The translations under genes were made by a program, and so were the position numbers. Under the pieces are notes generated by a model. That model saw nothing but the letters and a program-made list of their open reading frames with translations, was not told where the DNA came from and ran no database searches. Source: Brachynemurus nebulosus (taxonomy: Eukaryota; Arthropoda; Insecta; Neuroptera; Myrmeleontidae). From it: a stretch of DNA of 64,000 nt. Within the stretch, counting starts at the first letter, position 1, and each line of letters starts with the position of its first letter. Positions 55,162 to 64,000 of the stretch are shown here, one piece after another. The DNA lies in the NCBI GenBank assembly GCA_035578155.1, contig JAPWDM010000015.1, positions 3,912,001-3,976,000 on the forward strand, given 5' to 3'.

Positions 55162-55392
55162 TCAAAATATTTTCTTAATGATAGTTAATTGATAAATAAA
55201 TCCAAAAAAATTATTGAAATATAAAACTATGTAAATCAGTAACTTACATGTTGGTAAATAATCACTTTTAGTGAAATGTAATGAACGTGCACGCTTAGAT
55301 TGGTTAACTTCATTTCCAATTGTCAACGTCTTTATCCAGGCTAATCGACGATCTATTACTTCATCTTCTCTAAACTTATTTTTTATTGTCAC
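55162..55392 (-). pseudogene. THAP zinc-finger exon of the ISL2EU-like transposase
   Basis: The frame reads REDEVIDRRLAWIKTLTIGN and SKRARSLHFTKSDYLPT, the second half of a THAP domain (xxxSLHF). The Cys expected just before SLHF is lacking (RARSLHF), so the finger is damaged. A likely donor, GTAAGT on the minus strand, follows PT near 55248; codons beyond are intron. The next exon begins after TTATTGCAG near 55019. Confidence 0.6.
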
Positions 55393-55831
55393 AAAACTAC
55401 TATTAGCTACAGGAAAATTATAAAATCTTATTATGTATCTCTACAGGACTTGCTGTTACAGCCATATATACAGCAAACAGTTTTGTTATTATTTTTTTGA
55501 TGAGGAAACTCCATAATCAAAAAATACCACGAAATGTCAAAACGAAAATAATTAAGTTTTCACTAAATAATTAACGTTATAAATAGAATATACATTTATT
55601 AATGCGAAATAAATTATTTTTATATGTACTTTGAGTTTCTAACCTAACTCCAGTAAGCAGAAGACATCAGCTGTTTTAAACTTGACTTGCTTAGGCTAGT
55701 TCATATTATATCCGCCAGATAGCGTATTTAAGTAGAAGACTTCCCAATAGTTGTTTATTTTTGTCCCGCTAAATCAGCTATATCGAATATTGTACGATGT
55801 GATGTTCTTATCTATGTCTCGGCCTTACTTA
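55393..55831. other. Non-coding flank of the ISL2EU-like element
   Basis: AT-rich, no gene. The minus-strand TTTTCCTGTAG at about 55414-55404 may be the acceptor before the THAP exon. No terminal repeat was found. Confidence 0.4.
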
Positions 55832-57313
55832 CAAGTAAAGGTCCCGAGGCCGGACCTATCGATTTCGATGAAACTTAAATATATTGTAGAACACTAAAAA
55901 CTAAGGGACACGTATTTTTTTTTATCTGCGGAAAAAACGGTTTGAAGGAGTGAAATCGCCCTCCAAAAATTGGGGTAAAAAATTAATTTTTCAAATATCT
56001 CGAAAAAAGTAAGAGATAGAGCAAAAGTTTAAATTGGCGATATTGCTCTTTTTTAAAGAGCTATCTATTTATATGAAACTTGTTCATATTACATCAACAG
56101 AGGTGGTTGGGGGTTAAAATTTGCGGATTAATTTTGCAAAAAGGAGGTGAAAAATAAACAATATAAAAATTTTGTTTACAGATTTGAAATCTACGTCAAA
56201 AAATCTAATTGACCTATTTTTGCTCAATGCCCTAATATTAAGTCAAGGGGTAGTTAACTAGAGGGTGACTATGTCGAATAGTCGTACAATTTGGGTATTT
56301 CAAGAAGTTCTTCTTCACGGAAAATAGCTTAAGACAATTAGAATAACGTAGAAATGAAATTCTCGAATTCAAAATTGAGTTTGAGTAACATTGGAGAGGG
56401 GGTGAGTCACCCTCTTAAATTACATACCAGTTTATATACACTAATTTTTGCTATTAACACTGATAGTGGGTAAAATAATGTCACAATAAGTGGTCCTGAA
56501 GTTGGACTATCATATGTAAGGTCTTTATTAGGTTTGTTTTTTAATGGATATTATAGTTTTCCTTATCGAAAATTATCGATACCAAAAATTACATAACCTA
56601 ACCTAAAATAACGAAACCTAATAAAAACCTTACATACGATAGTCTAACTTCAGAACCATCTATTGTGACATTATTACCCCCCGTCAGTGTGTTAATTGCA
56701 AAAATTGGTGTATGTAAACTAGTATGTAATTTAAGAGGGTGAATCACCCCCTCTCCAATGTTGCTCAAACTCAATTTTGAATTCGAGAATTTCATTTCTA
56801 CGTTATTCTAAATGTCTTAAGCTATTTTCCATGAAGAACTTCTTGAAATACCCAAATAGTACGATTATTCGACATAGTCACCCTCTAGTTAACTACCCCT
56901 AGACTTAATATTAGGATATTGAGCAAAAACGGGTCAATTAGATTTTTTGACGTAGATTTCAAATCTGTAAACAAAATTTTTATATTGTTTATTTTTCACC
57001 CCCTTTTTGCAAAATTAACCCCCAAATTTTAACCCCCAACCACCCCTGTTGACGTAATTTGAACAAATTGCATATCAATAGATAGCTTTTTAAAAAAGAG
57101 TAATATCGCCAATTTAAACTTTTGCTCTACCTCTTACTGTTTTCGAGATATTTGAAAAATTAATTTTTTACCCCAATTTTTGGAGGGCGATTTCACCTCT
57201 TCAAACCGTTTTTCCGCAGATAAAAAAAAATACGTGTCCCTTAGTTTTTAGTGTTCTACAACATATTTAAGTTTCACCAAAATCGATAGGTCCGGCCTCG
57301 GGACCTTTACTTG
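55832..57313. mobile_element. Foldback element 2 (1.48 kb)
   Basis: Two near-perfect inverted arms of ~700 bp (55832-56535 and 56608-57313) around a ~70-bp spacer. Outer ends: CAAGTAAAGGTCCCGAGGCC and its complement. Arms share AGAGCTATCTATTTATATG, CACCCTCTTAAATTACATAC and so on, with scattered substitutions. No coding capacity. Blocks such as AGAGATAGAG-(C/G)-AAAA-TTTAAATTG...CGA and TTTCGAGATATTT recur in foldback 1, so both belong to one family. Confidence 0.9.
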
Positions 57314-57786
57314 TTAGATAAAGATATTGAGTTTTCCGAATTAACACAAGGGTCAAGTGGGGCAATTGCGAGTATGATAGCTAAATTTATAAATTCAGTT
57401 GCATACTGCTCATTTACTTCTTAGAAATTAAGAATGAACATACATGTCTGCGATAAAGCACATATGAGGCTATTATTTTAAGTATTGAAAAAAAAAGATA
57501 TAAGTAGATTTTCATAAACATGAGATTTAAAAGTAAGTACCATGCCTCATTATTACATTTACCCCGTCAAAAGGAGCAAATGTAATAATCATAAATAATT
57601 TTTTAACAGTGTGTATAGACTGGATTCTGGGACAATAGCAATAAAAGAGAAAAAAATAAGAATTTTTAGTTTTTATTTCAATGAGATCAGACAATCGTAT
57701 CACAAGTTATGAACTTTTCAAATAAAAAAAATGTTTTCATTTCTTAATTAGGTAGGAAAATATTTTGAATCAAAATTATGAAATAA
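57314..57786. other. Non-coding spacer
   Basis: AT-rich and unrecognised. No gene. Confidence 0.4.
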
Positions 57787-58014
57787 TCATATTAGCTGGA
57801 ACTTATAATCAAATGATATTATCCCACGTCTAGTTATTTCAGGGTTAGGTAATATCTGAACGATGGAGTCAGACGTAACTAGATTAGTATCATCCATTAT
57901 TGGCCATGCAAAAACACTACCCTTGCGTCGTACAAATTTTACCTCCCAACGATCGTTCACTTTTTTCTGTACAACGCCTACGTAGTGCTTAATTCCTTTT
58001 TTGAGTAAATGTAA
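57787..58014 (-). pseudogene. Unnamed protein C-terminal fragment
   Basis: An open 75-codon stretch lacking an ATG. It reads KGIKHYVGVVQKKVNDRWEV, KFVRRKGSVFAWPIMDDTNL and SIVQILPNPEITRRGIISFD and ends in TGA. A TAG interrupts the frame just upstream (near 58020), where CYLGVIAI can be read. The alternating beta-strand pattern resembles the C-terminal module of transposase-associated proteins I have seen in insect repeats, but I cannot name it. Confidence 0.35.
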
Positions 58015-58399
58015 TAATGCCTATATTGCAATTACCCCAAGGTAGCAAATTTCTGGGGCAAACGCGATAGCGGCTGTACCTTGTAAGCTGTAGTAGATAT
58101 GATAAAAATATATAATTAATTTATCTTTTTAACACAAGGCAACACCATTCGACAAAAAAAATAAAAAAATAAAAAATAAAAAACTTACATTAGAAATATA
58201 TATGACACTCGATGAAAAGTTAGATTATGAATTTTGGAACCACGTTTCTTGAACACCTGCCGTGAAATGTAATGGTTACGCATTCGTCCGTCGGTAAAAC
58301 AGTGTTGACAGGTGGTTAGTTAAGGTAATACTTTCTTCATATCAGAAATGGCAGCCCCGTTTATAAAACAATATGGCTAAATATATAGTGCAGTCAATG

Positions 58400-59110
58400 G
58401 AGATAAAAATCTAGTCTTACCTCCGATTTGCTTGCCTATCAACCGATTTACATGAAAATTTGGAATTAGGCTTATCTTACCCTTAGCTCCAAAGGTGACA
58501 TTGGCCCGTGGGGTGCTTTTTATTTTTAAGGGGTGACAACCACCCCTTTATCAAAAAATTGAGATTTAGCCATTTTAACTTGTTAAAATATAAAGAATGA
58601 AATTTTTTAGTATTCTCTGACATGATTATCATATGTTGAACACTTTTTCACCCTTAAAAAACTTTACAACCCCCACAAACGACCCCTAACTTAAAAATAA
58701 TAATGAAAAATTACTTTTATAACTTAAAGTGATTTAAATACAGAGTAAATATTGTTTCACGTTCTTCAACATGGTTAGAATATATTTTACCCCTTTTTAA
58801 CCCTTAAAAAACTTTACAATTCTTAAAAACAACCCCTAAATTAAAAAAATTTTTAAAAATTAATTTTGTATGACTGAAGATGATTTTAATATCGTTTCAC
58901 ATTTTCAAACATGACTATCATATGTTCAAATTTTTCAACCCTTAAAAACCACCCCATCATATTTTATATACAATATTTTCATACAATTTAATTATATAGT
59001 AAGTATAATTTCATATTCTCGCACATGAATTTAATTTGTTTAAAGTTTTCAACCCCCAAAAACCATCCCTAATTTTCAAAATTTACTTTTAAAAAATTAA
59101 TTTTATGCGA
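58400..59110. repeat. Degenerate tandem repeat, about four units of ~145 bp
   Basis: A CATGATTATCATATGTT-like word, then an AACCCTTAAAAAACTTTACA-like word, then CCCCTAA occur in the same order at about 58620, 58765, 58910 and 59025. Units have drifted strongly. G/C-richer beginning (CCCGTGGGGTGC at 58507). No gene. Confidence 0.55.
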
Positions 59111-59188
59111 TTACTTATATTAATCAGTTTTCAGTTTAAATGAAAATAATAAATTTATTATACCGTATTTATTAAATGTAATGTAATA

Positions 59189-59556
59189 TTAAAAGAAATC
59201 AAAGAATTTTATCACGTAAAAATAAATATTACAAAAATCATTCAGCATCGGAGTTGCTATTGTGATCAAGATCTTCTTCTTGGTCAATTGGAGGGCTATT
59301 TTGGCAGTTGTCTGACTATTCTGGCATACGGTGCTTCTAATTTTTCTACGTATTAACTCGCCAGTAGAGTCAATGAGTGAATTTTCTTCCTCTTCGAGAG
59401 TTTTTAATTTCTGATAACGCCATGAATCGGTCAGTATATCGTATAAATTATTTGCAAAACATACATACGTGGCACCACCCATTCTACTCGAAATAACTAT
59501 TTGATCTCCAAATTTTTTTTCAAATGATTTTTGATAGTATCTTCATGTGGAGGAAC
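59189..59556 (-). pseudogene. Fragment of an unnamed repeat-family protein
   Basis: On the minus strand VPPHEDTIKNHLKK is followed by a one-base shift in an A8 run (59513-59522); the next frame reads KKFGDQIVISSRMGGATYVC, YDILTDSWRYQKLKTLEEEE and TGELIRRKIRSTVCQNSQT. After about 59290 the reading turns into low-quality sequence. I recall this block (GGAxYxCF) from a family that is multiplied in invertebrate genomes, possibly the same family as 31.0-32.6 kb. Function unknown. Confidence 0.45.
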
Positions 59557-60212
59557 ATCACATGACTGCAAGTAGTAGCAATATGGGCATTTGGGGATCA
59601 CCTTCCCACCTACGGACTTTTTGAGTGACCTCGGTAGGTGGTAAAACTACCGAGGCGGTTCTAGAAGCTTCCGGTGGTGGGTGGAGCAAAATTTGGTCTC
59701 CAACCTAACGACATCTAGTGAAATTTTGCCCAACCTTGGTGAACCTAACGGAACTTGATCTAACCTAACAGAACCCAACAAAATTTTGTCTAACCTAACC
59801 TAATAAAATTTTTTCTAACCTAACCGAACCTAAGAATTCAAAAATTCCCTAATTGATGGCACAGCCACCTTCGAGCCTCGCAAATTCACTACTAGATGGC
59901 TCGCGTAGTCTGAATACTAGCGATCCCTGTGCGTAAGTTTGAAAAATTGCCAACAGATGGCGCAGCCACCTTCGAGCTCTGTAAATTCACTGCTAGATGT
60001 CGCTGCTCGTCCGGATACTAGCGATCTCTGTACGTAAGTTTGAAAAATTGTCAATAGATGGCATCGAAAACCTTTTTCAATAGTTAAAAGATGGCGTTGC
60101 TAGTCTGAACCACCGGGAGCTCTGTATATTCATAATTTTATAATATTTTTATCTGAAAACAGGTTTAGACTTGTATAAATTGCCAGCTGACATCACCAGG
60201 CTATTTTTCTAC
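59557..60212. other. CCTAA-rich and tandem-repeat-bearing intergenic stretch
   Basis: CCTCGGTAGGTGG...CCTACCGAGG-like inverted words (59625-59655) form a small hairpin. CTAACCTAAC words are interspersed at 59702-59830. Then two ~103-bp units (59854-59956 and 59957-60059), each with AGCCACCTTCGAG, AATTCACT and ATACTAGCGATC, are in tandem. No gene. Confidence 0.6.
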
Positions 60213-60242
60213 TATAAAAGACCGTAGTATTACTTTTCAATT
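60213..60242 (+). promoter_or_regulatory. TATA box with an initiator-like TCAATT
   Basis: TATAAAAG at 60213-60220 and TCAATT at 60237-60242 (26 bp from T to A). The layout matches the promoters at 5.3, 34.9 and 35.5 kb, but the initiator is weaker. It would drive a 30-codon frame at 60332-60424 (MESIYCGNQLVRRK...), of doubtful reality. Confidence 0.35.
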
Positions 60243-60308
60243 ACAATTTTTGTTTGAAACTTTAGTGAAAACATTAAATCTTATTGTTGTAAATTTTCAA
60301 TTGTTGTG

Positions 60309-60516
60309 TTAAAAACTAATTATTGTCAACAATGGAATCCATTTATTGTGGAAATCAATTAGTTCGTCGTAAAATCGTTCATATTCATGACATAGGATTT
60401 CAGAGTTGTCGAAAATTTGTTTAATAATTTCCTCTCGGCGCTTCGCTTTACTTAGTTCTCTTAATTCTGCGTTAGAACATTGAAGAAGATTAATGTAAGG
60501 ATCCGTAAATTCCATA
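60309..60516 (-). CDS. 68-codon frame, unknown product
   Basis: From the internal start at 60516 the frame reads MEFTDPYINLLQCSNAELRE, then a charged helix with KRREEIIKQIFDNSE and LCHEYERFYDELIDFHNKW. Composition looks protein-like (heptad Leu/Ile), but it lies antisense to the TATA box described above, and no promoter is seen on its own side. The upstream start at 60590 adds a less protein-like segment. I do not recognise a family. Confidence 0.25.
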
Positions 60517-60590
60517 CAACAGAAATATTCCGATATCTCAATATTTCCAATATTTCGTCTATAATTGCACTTAAAAAGTCTATAAACCAC

Positions 60591-61636
60591 CTCTATAGAT
60601 TCAATGGTGTTTGTTCAATAATTTTTCATAATTTTAATACACAAGTCGGCCTATCGATTCAATTGGTTATCTTTGATTCCTCACAGAGCACTTTCTTGCA
60701 TATGCACAAATTTTTAATATAATTATAAATTTTACAAGTTAAAAAGTGATCACTGTGTACCTATTTTTTTAAAAACTATACTTAATAAAAAAATTTTTAA
60801 AAAACCGATCTTTTGATTTACACCCACCCCTAAAAAATAAATCAAACTAATTTTTAATATTATGCCTTAAACTTGATGTATATATAAAAAATTCCATTTA
60901 CAATTATGGTGCACCATATATACTCATAAATTTTACAAAAATGTATCACTGTATATTTTTTTTTATCTTTTGATGGCAACATTTAATACCAGAATACATA
61001 TTACTCAGCTAAAAAAAAAAATCGTTACTTATGTTATAAACATCTAAGTATGTTTTTTTTTAAATATCTATGATTACTATATCGCTAATCACGCGATATC
61101 GTGTGGTAAAATATAAGAATTTACTCATTTAACCTAAAATATTTGATCAATCTATATTTAATAAAAAAAAAATAAAAAATAAAAAATAATTTCTTAACTA
61201 TGTACAATTTATGTGTATTTTAACGACACAAAGTTATAGCAAAAAATGCTTATGAAGCGAATTCCAGACGTTACCGTATATATCGTCTGCATCTCATATA
61301 TACATGCATACAAAATTGTAATTTTTATATCCAAGCATTATACCAAATGAAAATTTGAGTGTAAAAAAAAATAGGGAAATTTTTTCAGCAATTATAAATT
61401 CTATCAATATTAGAAAATTTATTTCCAAGAATAGTATTGTTGATATATACGCGTGAACCTATTCATTTAACGTAAAATGTTCGGCCATCGATAAAACTAG
61501 CATATTTTTTATAAACATTTTATAGGAATAAAAAAATTAATGTTGCGTTAACCCTTCTACTCCTAAATAAAGTCAATCATGCAGTTCAGGGGAAATAAGA
61601 ACATTGTTTACCTATATTAGGTAATTTAGGTAATGT
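60591..61636. other. AT-rich stretch without recognisable gene
   Basis: Many A and T runs and no significant frame on either strand. Confidence 0.5.
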
Positions 61637-62130
61637 ATCTACTTAATAAATTTCTAACACTGACTGACTGATTGACAGACAACGCGCAGCCTAAACCGTT
61701 GGGTTTAAAAGAATGAAATTTTGCATAGGAGTTCCCTATGTGACGTAGGTGAGCACTAAGAAAGGATTTTTGAAAATTCGTCCCCTAAGTAGGTTTAATA
61801 GGGAATGAAAATTTGTATGTAAATTCGTTATTTTTGAAGTCAGTGATATTAAAAATATGTTACTATGGCTATTAAAATAAATATTTAATGAATCATTAAC
61901 TTTGACTGATAGACAACGGACAACTTCAACTGTTGAGTTTAGAGGGACGAAATGAAGCACAGGACTTATCAAAATTGGCGTTTAGGCTTCTACTTATAAA
62001 TAAAAGTCAGTTGTGTCTAGAAATTTATTCCCTAAGGCGTTAAAACAGAAAATGAAAGTTCATATGGGAAGTTCATCATGGATATTGATTTAGACTTTTG
62101 AAAAACATTAAAAGTGAGCAGAAAGTGAGT
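61637..62130. repeat. Degenerate tandem pair of ~240 bp
   Basis: ACTGACTGATTGACAGACAACG (61661 region) with AGAATGAAATTTTGCATAGG is echoed by TTTGACTGATAGACAACGGA (61903 region) with GGACGAAATGAAGCACAGG. Both are followed by CCCTAAG-like words. The second unit carries indels. Non-coding. Confidence 0.5.
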
Positions 62131-63793
62131 ACCTAATAAAGAGATATTGTCGATGGGCAATCCCATTGGGTATATGGCTAGTATGTAATATTTTAATAAA
62201 AAAATCTTTAAAGGTGAAAAGATAAATAAAATCAAAATCCGAAAAAATGCATGCTAAACTTTTAATACAGGATTGGTATTTGAACAAATACCGGGTGTTT
62301 CAAGCAACTAAGAACGTATAAATTTTAACTCAGAGAAAATTTGTTATGTTCAAGGGGTGTTTTATTTTATTATTGTTAAATATTTAGCAAAATTTTTAAA
62401 TATTATCGCGTCAAAATAATGTTTAGAAGTCATTAAAAGACAATAGCAGTAAATTTATTAAGATAACTATAAATAAATCTTAATCTAATGTTGAAAGATT
62501 TATTAACAAATAGTACTGCTTAGTAGAAAATTGGACACCTATTGTTTTGTTTTCAAATTTACCTTTTTGCAATCAAAGAAAATTTTAATATCTATGGATA
62601 CTTATATAAAAACGATACCCATAAAAACAAGCATACTCTGATCTCAACAATTTTTTCCCATGTTAAATTTTGTATGTTCTTACTTCGCTGAAACTTATTA
62701 TGTTTATATATTCCCTCCAATATTTTTACCATAAACAATAGTTATAGAAAGATAGGTAGGTATTGAATTTTTTTTTTGTTAACTTATTGATGATAGAGAA
62801 AAAAATAAAGTACTAAATAAAAATTTATGTTTTGCATAAACAGTGAAATGTTTTTAAACTATTTGCAGTTTAATTTTGTAAAAACACTTAAAAAATTATC
62901 AGTTACAAGACGTAAGTAATAAAAAATTATATATAAAATATTTGTAATTGTAAGTAACGAATTGAAAATGTAAACTAATGTGGAAAGTAGAAAGTAAAAT
63001 AACTCGTCGTTTTCAAAAATGGATGAAAACTTTAATTTGGACTATGAAATTTGATTTTATTTTTCCGGAATTAAGATGAATTCAATTAATTAACCCTTTC
63101 CTGTTCGACAGTTTTAGATCATTATTGTTCAACGATACTTCAAATTAGCAAATCATTAATAGTATGGGTAAATACTTATTGGTAAGAATTATATAGTTTG
63201 CGCATATTATGTTCTATTGTGCTAGAATGTCAATAGGACAATGCAGTTTAATTGCCTATATTCAGGAGCAAGTAAAAACATTACCCATTTTTAATAGCTC
63301 AGAAAATACACACTATATATACCTCATTTCAGATACAATTGATCATGAGTTTTCGTTAAAAAATTAAATAATTCTTATATTCGAAACAAATCAATTTTCT
63401 ATTCTTTTCTAAAAACAAACTCCAAATTTAAAACTTACATAAATGCAATAATTAAAGAGATAAAGCCAAGAAAACGGAAATTATTTAAATTCAAAGTGAC
63501 GAAGCATGGTTAAATTTAACTGAAATGAACCATAATTCGTTGTAAGAACAATCATTTCGGTGATCATTTTTTTAACGAATTACTAAAATTGTTTAAGAAC
63601 TGTGGTATGTAAGAAATAATAACACTCACATAATTTTTAAAATATTTTATTAAATAATTAACTTTGGTATACAGTTGTTGGAAAAGTTACACTATTGGTT
63701 TAGTTTACAACTCATAAAATGTTAAGAGTTTATTTTAAAGCCTCCTATAGGGTCGTAAGTATAACCCTTTACCAGCAATTTTTTCATCACCAT
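62131..63793. other. AT-rich stretch without recognisable gene
   Basis: No frame worth naming. 63238-63275 (ATTGCCTATATTCAGGAGCA) is shared with 36258-36295. The right edge runs into the terminal minisatellite. Confidence 0.5.
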
Positions 63794-64000
63794 CGTCGAC
63801 AATACACCAAATGACACCAAAAAATACACAAAATGACACCAAAAATACACCAAAATTACACCAAATGACACCAAAAATACGCCAAATAACACCAAAAATA
63901 CACCAAATGTCGCCAAATGACACCAAAAATACACCAAATTACACCAAAAAAATACACAAAGTTACACCAAAAAGACAGCAAAGAGTCACTCCCAAAGAGT
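63794..64000. repeat. Minisatellite, inverted counterpart of 3220-3776
   Basis: ACACCAAAAATACACCAAAT units (reverse complement of the T/G-rich array) followed by AGAGTCACTCCCAAAGAGT (reverse complement of the 16-bp array), cut by the window end. The order is the exact mirror of the left pair. Long minus-strand frames across it are repeat artefacts. Confidence 0.9.

Noticed and set aside
59702..59830. Insect telomeric (TTAGG)n array
   Set aside because: CCTAA words are interspersed and irregular, not a true tandem array.
63722..63937. Two minus-strand frames at the right end
   Set aside because: Artefacts of the inverted minisatellite.

Overview
The window is repeat-dominated, AT-rich nuclear DNA of an arthropod. 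I see introns with GT/AG borders, insect-type DNA transposons and Ty3/gypsy elements. The style (short motifs such as TAGGTACCTA, an ISL2EU-type element with SWIM/YqaJ plus THAP/DDE genes) suggests a sap-sucking hemipteran, perhaps aphid-like; this is inference. I found no complete conventional host gene, rRNA or CRISPR. Almost every long reading frame is a mobile element or something virus-like, mostly broken.

Layout. 0.8-1.8 kb: decayed piggyBac transposase. 1.76-7.16 kb: two inverted 1.39-kb arms around a 2.6-kb core that holds minisatellites and a broken zinc-finger gene resembling those linked to virus-like B-family DNA polymerases. 8.4-19.7 kb: a three-level nest. A DDE-type transposon of a family I cannot name is split by a ~1.5-kb foldback element, which is split by a 7.18-kb hAT element with a perfect 8-bp target duplication; a piggyBac-type MITE sits in the hAT intron. 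20.3-21.4 kb: two repeats that recur at 33.5 and 50.4 kb. 22.4-24.9 kb: minus-strand gypsy lacking its integrase core. 25.5-30.6 kb: plus-strand errantivirus-like gypsy with a truncated F-like env. 30.6-33.5 kb: a tRNA-like sequence, fragments of an unnamed repeat-family protein and a LINE tail.

33.9-36.3 kb: a small island of compact genes, one for a Cys-rich mini-protein (with an in-frame TGA) and one intact 120-aa ORF. Each has a TATA box about 30 bp before a TCAG initiator, and palindromes and repeated AP-1-like sites lie around them. 36.4-50.4 kb: a minus-strand gypsy with both LTRs, gag, protease, partial integrase and an env that looks like a jingchuvirus-type glycoprotein; RT/RNase H is deleted, and a nearly intact THAP/P-element transposon sits between env and the 3' LTR. 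51.7-55.4 kb: an ISL2EU-like element with convergent SWIM/YqaJ and THAP/DDE genes. 55.8-57.3 kb: a second foldback related to the first. 57.3-64 kb: gene fragments and degenerate tandem repeats, ending in the minisatellite pair of 3.2-3.8 kb in opposite orientation.

The most interesting points are the chuvirus-like env in a Ty3/gypsy element, the shared TATA/initiator layout of the virus-like mini-genes, the dated nesting at 8-19 kb, and the hAT subterminal hexamer arrays.
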